A DNA stretch of 64,000 nucleotides from Gammaproteobacteria bacterium (lineage in GTDB: Bacteria > Pseudomonadota > Gammaproteobacteria > Pseudomonadales > Oceanobacteraceae). The notes beneath the pieces were generated by a model that was given only the letters and a program-made list of their open reading frames with translations, had not been told where the DNA came from and made no database searches. The translations under genes and the position numbers were made by a program. The stretch covers positions 1 through 64,000 of the forward strand of contig JABXIK010000016.1 of assembly GCA_013373125.1 (NCBI GenBank). The letters are read 5' to 3'. Of the stretch, positions 1 through 12,077 are shown piece by piece. How positions within the stretch are numbered: the first letter of the stretch is position 1; every line of letters starts with the position of its first letter.

Positions 1-1548
1 AAAGCCGCATTAAAGCGTTGTCCGGTTTATGGTGGCACGGTGAAAAAGATCGATGCGCAAGTGGTGAAATCGCTACCTGGCGTGAAAGCCGTTGTCGCCA
101 TTCACAATGGTGTGGCTGTGGTTGCCGAACATTATTACCAAGCCAAAAATGCGTTGACTAAATTAAACGTTGAGTGGCAACTGCCAGATGAGTTAAGCGG
201 GTTTTCTTCTGCATCGATGGAATCCGGCAACGGTAAAGCCTTATTTGAAGCAGCTCTTAAACAAGAAGGTGATAACGGCCACGAAGAAGGCGATCCAAAA
301 GCCATCGATTCCGATGCGCACACTATTCAAGCCACTTACTGGGCTCCTTACCTAGCTCACGCCACCATGGAGCCTTTAAACTGCACGGTAAAAATTGAAA
401 ACGGAAAAGTGGATGTTTGGGTCGGCTCGCAAAGCCCTGGTATGGTAAAAGGCATTGCAGCGTTATTTGCCGATGTGTCTAAAGACGATGTCACCGTTCA
501 CAGCACCTTTTTAGGCGGTGGCTTTGGTCGTCGCAGCGCATCGGATTTTGTGGCCGAAGCCACTGCCATTGCTAAAGCGTCCAAACTGCCTGTGCAATTA
601 GTTTGGAGCCGCGAGGACGACACCCAACACGACCTATATCGCCCAGCTTCATTAGCTGAATTTAAAATTGGCTTAAATGACCAAGGCGTGATTAACAGCT
701 GGCATGTAAAGCGCGTGGGTCCAAACATCATGCCATACATGATTGATGAAACCGTGGATGCTATGGCCCCGGGCTTCATGCCAAATGCCATGGTGGATTG
801 GCTCAGCAAACGTGGCTACGGTTTATTTGATGGTTGGGTCGTGGACCCATCTAGCATGGAAGGTCTATTCGAAGACTACGACGCCCCTAACAAACAGGTG
901 CAACACGTCACAGTTGATCCTGGGTTGCCACTGGGATTTTGGCGCAGCGTGGGTCACAGCTTTAGCGGTTTCTTTAAAGAGTCCATGATGGATGAAGTGG
1001 CGGTGGCGCAGAAACAAGATGCTGTCGAGTATCGACTTAAACATTTAAAAAATAATCCACGTTTAGCCAATGTATTAAAGGTGGCCGCACAAAAAGCTAA
1101 CTGGCAAAAACCATCCGCGCAAGGTCGCTTTCAAGGTGTGGCTGTGCATATGTCGTTTGGTTCATACGTGGCTCAAATTGCAGAGGTCTCCGTCAGTAAT
1201 AATCAAATTCGCGTACACAAAGTCACCTGCGTGGTGGATTGTGGCACCGCGGTAAACCCAGACATCATTAAAGCGCAAATGGAAAGCGGCATCATATTTG
1301 GATTAACCGCTGCACTTTATGGGGAAATCACATTAAAAGATGGCGCCGTGGAGCAAAGCAATTTTCATAATTACCCCATGCTGCGCATGCATGAAACACC
1401 AGAGTTTGATGTAACCATCATCGACAGCGATGAAGCGCCTATGGGGGTGGGTGAGCCTGGATTACCGCCGATTGCCGCCGCCGTAGGTAATGCTGTATTT
1501 GCCGCCACGGGGAAACGCTTACGCAACTTGCCCCTAAAACTGGCTTAA
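1..1548 (+). CDS. Molybdopterin-binding large subunit of an IorB-like aldehyde/isoquinoline oxidoreductase, N-terminus outside window
   Basis: The reading frame is open from the first base, so the gene begins upstream and only its C-terminal 515 residues are visible. They match the molybdenum-cofactor subunit of the xanthine dehydrogenase superfamily, closest in feel to IorB (isoquinoline 1-oxidoreductase beta). Visible marks are the glycine-rich FLGGGFGRR loop near visible residue 170, PVQLVWSREDD shortly after it, and GVGEPGLPP near residue 482, whose Glu is the expected catalytic base at the Mo site. The partner 2Fe-2S subunit (IorA-like) would lie upstream. A cofactor-insertion chaperone and a Mo-cofactor nucleotidyltransferase follow at once, as expected for such an operon. 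The substrate cannot be told from sequence. Confidence 0.85.
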   Translation, partial: KAALKRCPVYGGTVKKIDAQVVKSLPGVKAVVAIHNGVAVVAEHYYQAKNALTKLNVEWQLPDELSGFSSASMESGNGKALFEAALKQEGDNGHEEGDPKAIDSDAHTIQATYWAPYLAHATMEPLNCTVKIENGKVDVWVGSQSPGMVKGIAALFADVSKDDVTVHSTFLGGGFGRRSASDFVAEATAIAKASKLPVQLVWSREDDTQHDLYRPASLAEFKIGLNDQGVINSWHVKRVGPNIMPYMIDETVDAMAPGFMPNAMVDWLSKRGYGLFDGWVVDPSSMEGLFEDYDAPNKQVQHVTVDPGLPLGFWRSVGHSFSGFFKESMMDEVAVAQKQDAVEYRLKHLKNNPRLANVLKVAAQKANWQKPSAQGRFQGVAVHMSFGSYVAQIAEVSVSNNQIRVHKVTCVVDCGTAVNPDIIKAQMESGIIFGLTAALYGEITLKDGAVEQSNFHNYPMLRMHETPEFDVTIIDSDEAPMGVGEPGLPPIAAAVGNAVFAATGKRLRNLPLKLA

Positions 1549-1556
1549 GGTGTGTC

Positions 1557-2549
1557 ATGCAAGATTCACAGTTAGACGTTTTGCAAGGTTGTGCCCAGTG
1601 TCTTAAACAAGGGCATAAAATAAGCCTTGTGAGCGTTGCCAAAACTTGGGGCACTAGTCCTCGACCCGAAGGTTCATTACTGGCCGTGAGTGATCACGGC
1701 CATTTCTTCGGCAGCGTTAGTGGTGGTTGTGTGGAAGAAGACCTCATCCAAAAACTCACCAAGCAACCAGCCTGCAAACCACAACTCATTATGTATGGCG
1801 AAACCCAAGAACAACGACATCATTTTGGCTTGCCATGTGGTGGCGTATTGCAACTGGTGGTAGAACCGTTTAACAATTTAGACGAAGTCGAATCGCTGAT
1901 TGCTTCTCTGAAGAAAAGGGAAACCTTATATCGCTGCGTCACGCTTAATCAAAACGATGTAAAAATCACACCTTGGCAATTACAAAATAACATCGAGCTA
2001 GAGGGTAATATTTGGAAAAACATTTTTGGCCCCACTTGGCGATTAGTGATTATTGGTGCAGGTGAGACAGGTCAATTTCTTGCGCAAATGGCCCAAGGTC
2101 TAGGCTACGATGTGTTGGTGAGCGACCCACGCCCAGATTATCGCCGTAATTGGCCACATACTTCCATTACGCTATTGGAAGGTTTTCCCGATGATATTCT
2201 CGACAGTATGCACATCGATCAGCGCACCGCCATCGTCACCGTTGCCCACGACCCTAAGGTAGATGATATGGCGTTACTCAGCGCTTTAAACAGTGATGCG
2301 TTTTATGTGGGCTCTTTAGGCTCTCAACAAACCAATCATGAGCGCCGCCAACGTTTAGTGGAACACTTTGGTTTCAATCATCAACAAGTGGATAGACTGC
2401 ACGGTCCCGTTGGCATTTACATTGGGAGTAAAACCCCAGCCGAGATTGCCCTTTCCATTTTGGCGCAAATTACCGCTATTAAGAATGGCGTGGCGTATAC
2501 AGACACATTTACTACATCAAGTAAGACGGCAGCATGCAGCATTCGGTAA
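1557..2549 (+). CDS. XdhC/CoxI-family molybdenum-enzyme maturation protein
   Basis: 330 residues with the two XdhC domains. The N-terminal XdhC/CoxI domain has TSPRPEGSLL near residue 36 and GSVSGGCVEEDL near 52. The C-terminal Rossmann domain begins with VIIGAGETGQFLAQ near residue 163 and ends with GPVGIYIGSKTPAEIALSI. XdhC proteins bind the molybdenum cofactor, help its sulfuration and deliver it to xanthine-dehydrogenase-type enzymes. The ATG lies 8 nt after the upstream stop with AAGG about 6 nt before it, and the 3' end overlaps the next gene by 16 nt, so the three genes form one operon. The client is presumably the IorB-like enzyme. Confidence 0.88.
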   Translation: MQDSQLDVLQGCAQCLKQGHKISLVSVAKTWGTSPRPEGSLLAVSDHGHFFGSVSGGCVEEDLIQKLTKQPACKPQLIMYGETQEQRHHFGLPCGGVLQLVVEPFNNLDEVESLIASLKKRETLYRCVTLNQNDVKITPWQLQNNIELEGNIWKNIFGPTWRLVIIGAGETGQFLAQMAQGLGYDVLVSDPRPDYRRNWPHTSITLLEGFPDDILDSMHIDQRTAIVTVAHDPKVDDMALLSALNSDAFYVGSLGSQQTNHERRQRLVEHFGFNHQQVDRLHGPVGIYIGSKTPAEIALSILAQITAIKNGVAYTDTFTTSSKTAACSIR

Positions 2550-3109
2550 ATACCAGCGCCCTACTCTTAGCCGCAGGTAATGGTACGCGCTTTGGTGGTG
2601 ATAAATTACTGGCCCCAGTAGAACCGAATCAATTGCCAATGGGACTACAAAGCGCCAACAGTATTGCGCCTCATGTTGCCAATCTAATTTGCATCACTCG
2701 CCCTCACGATCAGGCTTTAATCCAAATATTTCAAAATGAGGGGTATACCTGCATCCCTAACCCTGATTATCATACTGGGCTCGCCTCTTCTATTGTGACT
2801 GGTCTAAAACGCATACCAGATCAGCATAACTTGATGATTGTTTTAGCAGACATGCCGTTTATTTCACGACAAAACTTTGATGAGTTTTTTCACTTTATTT
2901 CGCAAGCACCTGATTGTATTGCACGCCCATATTTCGAGGAAAATCCCGGCCATCCTGTGTATTTTCCCGCTGCGTTTAGAGATGAGCTATTGCAATTAAA
3001 AGGTGACCAAGGGGCGCAAGCAATATTGCGCACACAAGAGATACGAAAATTTCAGGTCAATCACCCTCATTTCTGTAAAGACGTGGACCGCGTATCTGAT
3101 CTGGCTTAA
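2534..3109 (+). CDS. MocA/MobA-like molybdenum cofactor nucleotidyltransferase
   Basis: 191 residues with the signature of MobA-like NTP transferases: [17 protein letters not shown] at the N-terminus (NTP-binding Gly-rich loop with Arg and Lys), VLADMPFI in the middle (metal-binding Asp) and NPGHPVYF further on. MocA joins CMP to molybdopterin to make the MCD form used by xanthine-dehydrogenase-family enzymes, while MobA uses GMP. Placement beside XdhC and an IorB-like subunit favours the MocA role. It starts inside the end of the xdhC-like gene (16 nt overlap), which implies translational coupling. Confidence 0.82.
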   Translation: MQHSVNTSALLLAAGNGTRFGGDKLLAPVEPNQLPMGLQSANSIAPHVANLICITRPHDQALIQIFQNEGYTCIPNPDYHTGLASSIVTGLKRIPDQHNLMIVLADMPFISRQNFDEFFHFISQAPDCIARPYFEENPGHPVYFPAAFRDELLQLKGDQGAQAILRTQEIRKFQVNHPHFCKDVDRVSDLA

Positions 3110-3126
3110 CGCGTTCATGTCAGGCT

Positions 3127-3144
3127 AGACAATTAATATTGTCT
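3127..3144 (+). terminator. Possible weak terminator after the molybdenum-enzyme operon
   Basis: AGACAAT and ATTGTCT form a 7-bp stem with a 4-nt loop, followed by TATTTG. It lies 18 nt after the mocA-like stop and before the chemoreceptor. The U-tract is poor, so this is a tentative call. Confidence 0.3.
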
Positions 3145-3222
3145 TATTTGGTCCGGCCTATTCCTGTCACCTATCAAATCTCGTCTAAACTCAATGCATA
3201 TCCGCTATTTTCAGAGAAGCTT

Positions 3223-4842
3223 ATGCGACTAAGTATTGGACGTAAAATGACAATTTTGATCAGCCTCGTCTCCCTGATTTTCATCGTCTCATTGTTTGTA
3301 ATTAAATCGGTGAACACTCGCATCGCGGATCTGTTCGAAGTATTTTATAAAAATGATTTCTTAGTATCTGCTCAGTTTGAAAAACTAAAAGAGACTCAGG
3401 TGGATATTGTATTAAATATCCGAGGATTACAGATCGCCTACTTATTGAATCTTACCGAACAAGTAGATGGATACGTTGTTACCATCAAGAAGAACTACGA
3501 AGTCACACCTGTTCTATTCAAGCAACTTGAAAGCACATATGCAGGAGACCCTAAAACCCTAAGAGATTTTGAAAAAATTATTTCCACCTTTCAAACCAAT
3601 GCCAAAGCGTTTGTGGATGCCATGAACTCCGCACCGGACAATAAAGCCCCTTTTCCTGTTTTCTCAGCTTTCATTAAATCGTATGGCGATCTGGGTAAAT
3701 TTTTAAATACCTTCAAACAATCTGTAGATGCTTCTGCGCAAAACACTCAAACCAGTATTCAAAGTGCCATCGATCAAGCCTCCATTTTATTTTATGTCGC
3801 GGTATTCATCGCCATTGCCGCAGCATCATTACTCAGTTGGTATATATCCAATGGCATTCGTAGTGGCATTAAAAATGTAAGAGATGTGGCATTGCATTTA
3901 TCCAAAGGCGACCTCACTGCCCTTACATCCGTCCGCTCCAATGATGAAATTGGTGATTTAGGCAATGCCATTAATGAAACCATTAATCACTTACGCAACA
4001 CCATTGCCGGTATTGCCAATTCAGCCAGAATTGTCAGCGAGAATAGTAATACGGTTTTACAGTTTAATAGTCAGGTTAGCCAAGTCACAGAAGATGTAAC
4101 CGATAACACCAATCAAGTTGTAACGGCGATTGAAGAAATGTCCGCCACCAGTAAAAACATCGCACAAAACACCACAGAAACCGCGGCCGCATCCAGTGAT
4201 ATGCAAGATCTTGCACACAAGGGTTTATCTCAATCTGAACACACCATAGGTGTGATTGCGGATATGGTTAATGGACTCAATGACACATCTGACGTTGTAA
4301 AGAAACTGCAAAATGAAATTTCCAATATCGAAACCATATTAGAAGTGATTCGCGGTATCTCAGAACAAACTAACCTGCTTGCACTCAATGCCGCCATTGA
4401 AGCGGCTCGCGCAGGAGAACAAGGACGTGGCTTTGCTGTAGTTGCCGATGAGGTACGTGGACTGGCCCAACGCTCACAAAATTCAGTAAACGAAATTGAA
4501 AGCTTATTAAGTGAGTTAAATATTGCCGGCAACGACGCTGTGAATCGCATGTCCAATAGCACAGAAAAAGCCGATAGTGCGCGCACGCAAGTAGAGGAAA
4601 ATAATGAATTGATCCGTCAAATGTTAGAGCGCATTGAAAACGTGAACGCACAAGCGCAACAGATTGCCACAGCGGCAGAAGAACAAAGCGCAGTTTCCGA
4701 TGACATCAGTAAGAATATGCATGCCGTGCAAAGCCTGACTAATCAAAGTGCTGAAATTGCGAATAAAACCAATTCACACAGTGAAGAAATGAATCAGGTG
4801 AGTATTCAGGTTCTAGAGCAGGCTAAATTCTTTAAGGTATAA
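3223..4842 (+). CDS. Methyl-accepting chemotaxis protein
   Basis: About 539 residues from the ATG at 3223. A TTG at 3139 would add 28 residues lacking signal character and overlaps a hairpin; the ATG is preceded by GAGAAG and places the first membrane helix at the N-terminus. Order: TM1 (about residues 9-30), a mostly helical periplasmic sensor region of about 150 residues, TM2 (about 188-210), HAMP, and the cytoplasmic signalling coiled coil with the conserved hairpin around [19 protein letters not shown] and [13 protein letters not shown]. The sensor region has no recognised ligand motif and there is no C-terminal CheR-docking pentapeptide. It reports a chemical signal to CheA/CheW. No other chemotaxis genes are nearby, so it is probably an orphan receptor. 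Confidence 0.93.
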   Translation: MRLSIGRKMTILISLVSLIFIVSLFVIKSVNTRIADLFEVFYKNDFLVSAQFEKLKETQVDIVLNIRGLQIAYLLNLTEQVDGYVVTIKKNYEVTPVLFKQLESTYAGDPKTLRDFEKIISTFQTNAKAFVDAMNSAPDNKAPFPVFSAFIKSYGDLGKFLNTFKQSVDASAQNTQTSIQSAIDQASILFYVAVFIAIAAASLLSWYISNGIRSGIKNVRDVALHLSKGDLTALTSVRSNDEIGDLGNAINETINHLRNTIAGIANSARIVSENSNTVLQFNSQVSQVTEDVTDNTNQVVTAIEEMSATSKNIAQNTTETAAASSDMQDLAHKGLSQSEHTIGVIADMVNGLNDTSDVVKKLQNEISNIETILEVIRGISEQTNLLALNAAIEAARAGEQGRGFAVVADEVRGLAQRSQNSVNEIESLLSELNIAGNDAVNRMSNSTEKADSARTQVEENNELIRQMLERIENVNAQAQQIATAAEEQSAVSDDISKNMHAVQSLTNQSAEIANKTNSHSEEMNQVSIQVLEQAKFFKV

Positions 4843-4863
4843 AAACATTTTCTCCAGACAAAT

Positions 4864-4892
4864 AAAAAGAGCAGCCTAAGCTGCTCTTTTTT
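4864..4892. terminator. Bidirectional rho-independent terminator
   Basis: AGAGCAGC / GCTGCTCT (8 bp, 4-nt loop) is flanked by an A-tract on the left and a T-tract on the right. It lies between the convergent chemoreceptor (+) and ihfA (-) genes and can serve both. Confidence 0.85.
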
Positions 4893-4910
4893 CACCAACT
4901 GCAACAAAGA

Positions 4911-5207
4911 TTACTCTTCGTTATAGGCTTCTACTTGTACTTTGAGTTTTTGACCCGGTCTAAATGTCACCACACAACGGGCAGAGATAGGAATCTCTTC
5001 ACCTGTTTTAGGGTTACGCCCTGGACGTTGACGCTTTTCACGTAGATCAAAGTTACCAAATCCAGATAATTTGACTTGCTCTTTCTCGGTTAAACATGCG
5101 CGGATCTCTTCAAAAAAGACATCCACCATTTCTTTGGCTTCGCGCTTATTTATCCCAAGCTCATCAAATAGCTTTTCTGCCATATCAGCCTTGGTGATCG
5201 CGGTCAT
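4911..5207 (-). CDS. ihfA: Integration host factor subunit alpha
   Basis: 98 residues from the ATG at 5207, the usual IhfA length; a longer frame upstream is only read-through into pheT. The sequence starts with [14 protein letters not shown] and carries the HU/IHF family body [14 protein letters not shown] plus the beta-arm region [13 protein letters not shown] with the Pro that inserts into the DNA minor groove. IHF-alpha pairs with IHF-beta to bend DNA in replication, recombination and transcription. One nucleotide separates it from the pheT stop, the same order as in many gammaproteobacteria. It ends at the terminator at 4864-4892. Confidence 0.97.
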   Translation of the reverse strand: MTAITKADMAEKLFDELGINKREAKEMVDVFFEEIRACLTEKEQVKLSGFGNFDLREKRQRPGRNPKTGEEIPISARCVVTFRPGQKLKVQVEAYNEE

Positions 5208-5208
5208 A

Positions 5209-7593
5209 CTAACCTCGTAGTTGTGCACCTAATCCTTCAGCCAGCTTAGCGATGATATTGTCAACCGAGCTGGTTATTTCTTCATCATTAAGAGTGCGTG
5301 AAGGATCTTGCCACGTCAAGCCCAAAGCCAGACTTTTTCTACCATTTTCAATACCTTGGCCACGATATACGTCGAAAAGTGTGACTTTAGTTAGACTTTC
5401 GCCGCCTTGCTCAAGAATAACTTGTTCAACTTGTGACCACTGAACCGCTTCCTCTACAACGAATGCCAAGTCACGGCTCACTTCTGGGAATTTAGAAACC
5501 GCAGCGTATTCTGGCAATTCACCCATCACCACTTCGCTTTGAAGTAGCTCAAACACAAATAGCTGGGTTTTAATGCCCAATTGCTTTTGTAACACGGGAT
5601 GAAGTGCGCCCATTAGGCCGATTTGCTTATCTCCCTTAAAGATCGCCGCACATTGACCAGGATGAAGTGCAGAATGCTCACCTTTAGCAAAACGATATTC
5701 GCTGTCGCCATTCATGGCTAGCATGCCTTCTAAATCCCCTTTCAGGTCATAGAAGTCCACTTTTTCAGTGCCGTTGGTCCAGTTTTTAGTTAAGCGAGAG
5801 CCGCATACTAAACCTGCGATCATTGGCTCCTGCGTTAACTCGCCATCTTTCGGTACAAAACGTAAGCCGGTTTCAAATAAACGCACAGTGTCTTGCTGAC
5901 GTTTTAAGTTGTGCTCAGCCGCTTTAATTAAACCAACCCAAAGCGTCGAACGCATTACCGCCATATCCGCAGAAATTGGATTCGCTAGGGTTAATCCATC
6001 CACACTTGGATCAACCAATTTTTGAACTTTCGGGTCAACAAAACTATAGGTAATGGCTTCTTGATAACCACGGCTCACCCAGTATTGTTTTAGGGTATTT
6101 ACTGGCGTCAGTACTTCTGGCTCGCTTTGCAAATCTAACGCGGCCATTGGAGTGGTCACAGGTAAATTGTTATAACCGTGGATACGCGCAATTTCTTCAA
6201 TTAAATCCGCTTCGATACTGATATCAAAACGATAGCTCGGTACATTTACTGTCCAACCTGTTGCATTGGCAGTTACTTGCATACCTAAACGAGTCAGCAT
6301 GGTTTCGATTTGATTTGCTGGTAATTCCAACGCCAACACATCTACGATACGCTGAGCGCGTAACTCAACGGTTGCCTCGTTTGGCATCGCTGCTGCGTCT
6401 TCTGTATTAACAACAGGACCGGCTTGACCGCCACAAATTTCAACGATTAACTGAGTTGCACGCTCCATGGCTTCGTTTTGTAAACGGTAATCCACACCAC
6501 GCTCAAAACGGTGAGAAGAATCCGTATGCAAACCATAGTTACGGGCTTTTCCTGCAATGACAATTGGATTGAAATAGGCCACTTCTAAAAAGATATCTTG
6601 AGTTTCAGTATTCACACCTGAATGCTCACCACCCATCACGCCTGCAATAGCTAGTGGCTTTGACGCATCTGCAATAACTAAAGTATCAGCGTTTAATTCC
6701 ACTTCTTGACCATCAAGCAAGGTCAGTTTCTCTTTATCTTTTGCATAACGCACTTCGATACCAGATTCGATTTGCGCCAAATCAAATGCGTGCATTGGCT
6801 GACCAAGTTCTAACAGCACATAGTTGGTCACATCCACAATTGGATCGATAGAGCGAATACCACTACGACGTAGCTTTTCAACCATCCACAAAGGTGTTGT
6901 GGCAGAAACATTGACACCCTTTACAACACGCCCCACATATTTCGGGCACGCATCCGTAGCAGATAAAGTAACAGGTAAAGTCGCGTCAATTTGTGCCGCC
7001 ATGGTTTCGATATTTAATGGCTTAACATCAACGTTATTCAAAGTACCCACTTCACGGGCCAAACCTTTAACACTCAAACAGTCAGCACGGTTTGGCGTTA
7101 AGTCCACTTCGATAATGTTGTCATCCAAGCTTAAATATTCACGAATGTCTTGACCCACTGGCGCGTCGGCGGCCAACTCCATCAAACCATCAGAATGCTC
7201 GGCCATGCCCATTTCCGCTTCAGCACATAGCATGCCGTGACTTTCTACGCCGCGTAACTTGGCTTTTTTAATCTTGAAGCCTTTACCATCTGGCGTTGGC
7301 AATACCGCACCAATCTTTGCCATCGGTACTTTCAAACCTTCACGCACGTTTGGTGCGCCACATACAATTTGGAAAGTATCCGTACCATCGGTTACTTGGC
7401 AAAGGCTTAATTTATCAGCATCTGGGTGTTGTTCACGCTTAACCACTTCAGCCACAACGATGCCACTAAATTCACCGGCAACAGCATCGACAGCGTCTAC
7501 TTCTAAACCTGCCATAGTGACCTGTGCCACTAGTTCGTCTGTGCTTAGGCTTGGGTTAACCCACTCTCTTAACCAGCTTTCACTGAATTTCAT
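5209..7593 (-). CDS. pheT: Phenylalanine-tRNA ligase beta subunit
   Basis: 794 residues, the same length as the enterobacterial protein. In order: N-terminal domain and EMAP-type tRNA-binding domain (about 40-150, with [13 protein letters not shown]), B3/B4 editing domain, B5 domain (about 400-480), synthetase core and a C-terminal ferredoxin-fold anticodon-binding domain (about 700-794, starting near [12 protein letters not shown]). It forms the alpha2-beta2 enzyme with PheS that charges tRNA-Phe; the beta subunit recognises tRNA and removes mischarged Tyr. It starts 57 nt after pheS and is followed by ihfA after 1 nt. Confidence 0.97.
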   Translation of the reverse strand: MKFSESWLREWVNPSLSTDELVAQVTMAGLEVDAVDAVAGEFSGIVVAEVVKREQHPDADKLSLCQVTDGTDTFQIVCGAPNVREGLKVPMAKIGAVLPTPDGKGFKIKKAKLRGVESHGMLCAEAEMGMAEHSDGLMELAADAPVGQDIREYLSLDDNIIEVDLTPNRADCLSVKGLAREVGTLNNVDVKPLNIETMAAQIDATLPVTLSATDACPKYVGRVVKGVNVSATTPLWMVEKLRRSGIRSIDPIVDVTNYVLLELGQPMHAFDLAQIESGIEVRYAKDKEKLTLLDGQEVELNADTLVIADASKPLAIAGVMGGEHSGVNTETQDIFLEVAYFNPIVIAGKARNYGLHTDSSHRFERGVDYRLQNEAMERATQLIVEICGGQAGPVVNTEDAAAMPNEATVELRAQRIVDVLALELPANQIETMLTRLGMQVTANATGWTVNVPSYRFDISIEADLIEEIARIHGYNNLPVTTPMAALDLQSEPEVLTPVNTLKQYWVSRGYQEAITYSFVDPKVQKLVDPSVDGLTLANPISADMAVMRSTLWVGLIKAAEHNLKRQQDTVRLFETGLRFVPKDGELTQEPMIAGLVCGSRLTKNWTNGTEKVDFYDLKGDLEGMLAMNGDSEYRFAKGEHSALHPGQCAAIFKGDKQIGLMGALHPVLQKQLGIKTQLFVFELLQSEVVMGELPEYAAVSKFPEVSRDLAFVVEEAVQWSQVEQVILEQGGESLTKVTLFDVYRGQGIENGRKSLALGLTWQDPSRTLNDEEITSSVDNIIAKLAEGLGAQLRG

Positions 7594-7650
7594 ATTTGTT
7601 TTCCTGAATTCTTTATTGTTTACAAACGTTCACGATTTACTAAGAAACGA

Positions 7651-8679
<1,029 letters not shown>

Positions 8680-8705
8680 TTATTTAGGCCTAAGCCACTG
8701 CCACA

Positions 8706-8794
8706 CAATGACAATATTGAGGGCGATACAGATAAAACATTTGAGACGGACACTTAAGCCAAATTACCACGCGGCTTGCCCTATATTGTCATTG
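8706..8794 (-). repeat. Long-range inverted repeat in the pheST leader
   Basis: The arms at 8706-8724 and 8778-8794 are nearly perfect inverted copies (core CAATGACAATAT and its complement, then GGGC/GCCC), separated by about 53 nt. In RNA they could form a roughly 16-bp stem upstream of pheS. The role is unknown; it could be a leader structure competing with the hairpin at 8661-8676, or the remains of a mobile repeat. Confidence 0.4.
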
Positions 8795-8812
8795 TTTTAT
8801 TTTTCAGTTTAT

Positions 8813-8854
8813 TTAAAACAAAAATAGGGAAAGTGCCTACGGCGCTTCCCCTAT
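8813..8854 (-). terminator. Rho-independent terminator after rplT
   Basis: Read on the - strand, a 14-bp stem with one mismatch and one G-U pair (8854-8841 with 8837-8824, 3-nt loop) is followed by a U-rich run at 8823-8813. It separates the thrS-infC-rpmI-rplT operon from pheST. Confidence 0.8.
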
Positions 8855-8927
8855 TCGAGACAAGACAATTTAAAAATTAAATTTCTTGTAACTGTCGATC
8901 TTTAAAAGGTCGAACTGTCAGCTGGGC

Positions 8928-9281
8928 TTACAGAGAGGCTTTAGCTTTTTCAACTAATGCCGCGAAAGCACCTTTTTCGTTAACGGCTAGATCAGCTAAC
9001 ACCTTACGATCGATTTCGATAGAGGCATTTTTTAAACCGTTAATAAATCGGCTGTAAGACAAACCGTTGATACGTGCACCAGCGTTGATACGCGCAATCC
9101 ATAGAGCACGGAATTGACGCTTACGTTGACGACGGTCACGGTATGCATATTGACCAGCTTTGATAACTGCTTGCTTAGCTACGCGGAATACACGTGAACG
9201 TGCACCGTAGTAACCTTTAGCTTGCTTTAAAACTTTTTTATGACGACGGCGTGCTACCACACCACGTTTTACACGAGCCAT
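8928..9281 (-). CDS. rplT: Large ribosomal subunit protein bL20
   Basis: 117 residues, the standard L20 length, with the basic N-terminal tail [19 protein letters not shown] and the conserved [18 protein letters not shown] block. L20 binds 23S rRNA early in 50S assembly and in several bacteria also represses its own operon. The ATG has GAGGAG six nt upstream. It is the last gene before the terminator at 8813-8854. Confidence 0.98.
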   Translation of the reverse strand: MARVKRGVVARRRHKKVLKQAKGYYGARSRVFRVAKQAVIKAGQYAYRDRRQRKRQFRALWIARINAGARINGLSYSRFINGLKNASIEIDRKVLADLAVNEKGAFAALVEKAKASL

Positions 9282-9309
9282 ATTAAACTCCTCTTAACCA
9301 AATAAAAAA

Positions 9310-9507
9310 TTAAACGCCAGGTAGCATACGCTTGATTAGCGGTACATCAGATGCGTGAACTTGCAACTGAGAACGTAATTGACGCTTACGCTTGGTGCTC
9401 TTTTTGGTCAAGATATGAGAACGGTGTGCTTGACGGTGTTTAAAGCCGTTACCAGTCTTTTTGAAGCGCTTTGCAGCACCACTATGACTTTTGATTTTGT
9501 TAGCCAT
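9310..9507 (-). CDS. rpmI: Large ribosomal subunit protein bL35
   Basis: 65 residues, strongly basic, with the L35 signature [16 protein letters not shown] near the N-terminus and [15 protein letters not shown] in the middle. It is a 50S component. It lies 28 nt before rplT and 88 nt after infC; that upstream gap holds a hairpin (9556-9575) where an L20-type operator would be expected. Confidence 0.97.
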   Translation of the reverse strand: MANKIKSHSGAAKRFKKTGNGFKHRQAHRSHILTKKSTKRKRQLRSQLQVHASDVPLIKRMLPGV

Positions 9508-9555
9508 GGCTAAATCATCTCACTCGCATTGGTTTATCAACAGCAGCAGGTGGCC

Positions 9556-9575
9556 GTTACTGGCAAGCCAATAAC
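9556..9575 (-). promoter_or_regulatory. Hairpin between infC and rpmI, candidate L20 operator
   Basis: On the RNA strand GUUAUUGGC and GCCAGUAAC pair over 9 bp (one G-U) around a 2-nt turn. In E. coli the L20 translational operator lies around infC and rpmI, so position suggests a similar role. I did not identify the L20-binding bases. Confidence 0.3.
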
Positions 9576-9595
9576 GACGCTCGATAAAGACCTAA

Positions 9596-10138
9596 CTACT
9601 TCTTCTTAATGGGTGCTAACACCATGGTTAGCTGACGACCTTCCATCTTAGGACGCAGTTCTACATTCGCTAATTCGCTGAGATCATCCTCAACACGCTT
9701 CAGTAGTTGCATACCCAATTCTTGGTGGGCCATCTCACGACCACGAAAACGTAATGTAATCTTGGCCTTGTCCCCATGTTCGAGAAACTTCACCAGGCTG
9801 CGAAGTTTGACCTGGTAGTCTCCCTCTTCAGTGCCAGGACGGAATTTAATTTCCTTAACCTGGGTTTGAACTTGCTTTTTCTTTGCAGCGGCTTTTTGCT
9901 TTTTCTCTTCATAGAGCTTTTTGCCATAATCCATGATCTTACATACGATCGGATCACCATCTGCAATTTGTACTAAATCCAGTTCGGCTTCTTGAGCAAG
10001 CTGAAGGGCTTCATTCATAGGCACTACGCCTAGCTGTTCCCCTTCAGAACTAATTAGTCGGCATTCCCGAGCTTTAATGTTTTCGTTAATCGATGCCTTT
10101 TCAGGACGAGCTCGGCTATTTCTGTTATCGCGTCTAAT
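9596..10138 (-). CDS. infC: Translation initiation factor IF-3, probable AUU start
   Basis: No ATG gives a full-length protein: the first GTG or ATG (10024, 10018) would remove the conserved N-terminus. Read in the same frame, an ATT at 10138 lies 8 nt after a perfect GGAG (10150-10147) and yields 180 residues, exactly the E. coli IF3 length. The added part includes [20 protein letters not shown], matching the IF3 N-domain. The rest holds [15 protein letters not shown] (linker), [18 protein letters not shown] and [13 protein letters not shown] (C-domain). IF3 rejects non-standard start codons, and the AUU start lets it repress its own synthesis. The gene begins 25 nt after thrS. Confidence 0.96.
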   Translation of the reverse strand: MRRDNRNSRARPEKASINENIKARECRLISSEGEQLGVVPMNEALQLAQEAELDLVQIADGDPIVCKIMDYGKKLYEEKKQKAAAKKKQVQTQVKEIKFRPGTEEGDYQVKLRSLVKFLEHGDKAKITLRFRGREMAHQELGMQLLKRVEDDLSELANVELRPKMEGRQLTMVLAPIKKK

Positions 10139-10163
10139 TGTTATTACTCCGTTCTATTAAAAC

Positions 10164-12077
10164 TTACTGTCCGCGCTTAGCTACATCGTCTTGAAGTAGC
10201 TGCACGAAGTCCTCAATGCTCATGGATCCTAGGTCTTCGCCCGTACGAGTACGTACCGCAACAGCGTTAGAAGCCACTTCTTTGTCCCCTGCAACTAATA
10301 AATACGGGGTCTTCTGTAAAGTGTGCTCGCGGATTTTAAAGCCGATCTTCTCGTTTCTCAAGTCCGATTGCACTCGAATGCCCTTTTGAGCCAAGGTTTT
10401 GGCCACTTCTTGGATATATTCGGCCTGATTATCGGTAATATTGAGCAAAACAGCCTGAACTGGCGACAACCAAGTTGGCAGATTACCTGCAAATTCCTCA
10501 ATCAGAATCCCGATAAAGCGCTCTAAAGAGCCCAAAATCGCACGGTGAATCATCACAGGGGTCTGGCGATCACCATTTTTGTCCACGTATTGTGCACCTA
10601 AACGACCCGGCATAGAGAAATCTAGCTGGATTGTTCCACATTGCCATTCACGACCTAGGCAGTCACGCAGTGCAAATTCGATCTTAGGACCATAGAAAGC
10701 CCCTTCGCCAGGCTGATATACAAACTCAAGATCACTGGATTTAAGGGCATCCGCCAGCGCTTGCTCGGCATTATCCCAAATTTCTTCGCTACCAATACGT
10801 TGCTCTGGACGGGTAGACAACTTCACCGCCACATCATGGAAGCCGAAGGTTTTATAGGTATCCAGAATCATGGCAATACAACCATTCACTTCTTCTAGAA
10901 TTTGCTCTGGAGTACAAAAAATATGCGCATCATCTTGAGTAAAAGAGCGCACACGCATCAATCCATGTAGGGCACCTGATGGCTCATTACGGTGACAACA
11001 GCCAAACTCTGCTAAACGTAGCGGCAGATCACGGTAAGACTTAAGGCCTTGGTTAAAGATCTGAATGTGACCAGGGCAGTTCATAGGCTTGATGGCATAT
11101 TCACGCTTTTCTGATTCGGTCGTAAACATGGCGTCTTGGAATTTGTCCCAATGGCCTGAACGCTCCCATAGAGAACGATCCATCACCATAGGCGCTTTCA
11201 CTTCGTCATAACCATATTCAGACAACTTTTGACGCACGAATTTTTCAAGCTCTGTGTAAATTGTCCAGCCCTTGCCGTGCCAGAACACCATGCCTGGCGC
11301 TTCTTCTTGCCAATGGAATAGATCCAATGTTTTACCCAGTTTGCGGTGATCACGCTTTTCCGCTTCTTCTAATAAGGTTAGATATGCCTTAAGAGCTTTT
11401 TTATCTGCCCATGCCGTACCGTAAATACGCTGCAGCATCTTGTTATCTGAATTACCGCGCCAATAGGCACCCGCCACTTTCATTAACTTGAAGTTTTGAC
11501 AGAACTTCATGTTTGGCACGTGGGGACCGCGGCACATGTCGATGTATTCTTCGTGATGGTAAAGCGCAGGCTGCTCATCTTTACCAATGTTTTCATCCAA
11601 GATTTCCATCTTGTACGATTCACCGCGCGCCTCAAAAGTATCGCGAGCGGTTTGCCATGAACCAACCTTTTTCACCACCTCATAGTTGGTTTTGGCCAGT
11701 TCCATCATGCGCTTTTCAAGCTGCTTTAGCTCATCTTCATTGATTGGGAAGTCGGCGTCGATATCATAATAGAAACCATTTTCAATCACTGGACCGATGG
11801 CCATTTTCACATTTGGCCACAGTTGTTTAATGGCATGACCTAATAAGTGAGCACAGGAATGGCGAAGAATCTCAAGACCTTCTTGGTCTTTAGCTGTGAT
11901 GATGCGCAAATCGGCATCGCTATCAATAACGTCACAAGCATCCACCAACTGACCATTTACCGCACCTGCAATGGTGGCTTTCGCTAAGCCGCTACCAATA
12001 TCGGCGGCCACATCCATTACGGAAACAGCGGATTCAAATTCACGTTTAGAGCCATCTGGCAGGGTAATGACAGGCAT
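10164..12077 (-). CDS. thrS: Threonine-tRNA ligase
   Basis: 637 residues from the ATG at 12077 ([14 protein letters not shown]), preceded by AGGAC; this matches the enterobacterial start, and 14 further in-frame upstream codons are probably leader. In order: TGS domain (1-60), editing domain with the [16 protein letters not shown] motif, class II catalytic core with [12 protein letters not shown] (zinc-site Cys), [16 protein letters not shown] and the motif 3 region [11 protein letters not shown], then the C-terminal anticodon-binding domain. It charges tRNA-Thr and clears Ser-tRNA-Thr. It is the first gene of the thrS-infC-rpmI-rplT operon. Confidence 0.97.
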   Translation of the reverse strand: MPVITLPDGSKREFESAVSVMDVAADIGSGLAKATIAGAVNGQLVDACDVIDSDADLRIITAKDQEGLEILRHSCAHLLGHAIKQLWPNVKMAIGPVIENGFYYDIDADFPINEDELKQLEKRMMELAKTNYEVVKKVGSWQTARDTFEARGESYKMEILDENIGKDEQPALYHHEEYIDMCRGPHVPNMKFCQNFKLMKVAGAYWRGNSDNKMLQRIYGTAWADKKALKAYLTLLEEAEKRDHRKLGKTLDLFHWQEEAPGMVFWHGKGWTIYTELEKFVRQKLSEYGYDEVKAPMVMDRSLWERSGHWDKFQDAMFTTESEKREYAIKPMNCPGHIQIFNQGLKSYRDLPLRLAEFGCCHRNEPSGALHGLMRVRSFTQDDAHIFCTPEQILEEVNGCIAMILDTYKTFGFHDVAVKLSTRPEQRIGSEEIWDNAEQALADALKSSDLEFVYQPGEGAFYGPKIEFALRDCLGREWQCGTIQLDFSMPGRLGAQYVDKNGDRQTPVMIHRAILGSLERFIGILIEEFAGNLPTWLSPVQAVLLNITDNQAEYIQEVAKTLAQKGIRVQSDLRNEKIGFKIREHTLQKTPYLLVAGDKEVASNAVAVRTRTGEDLGSMSIEDFVQLLQDDVAKRGQ

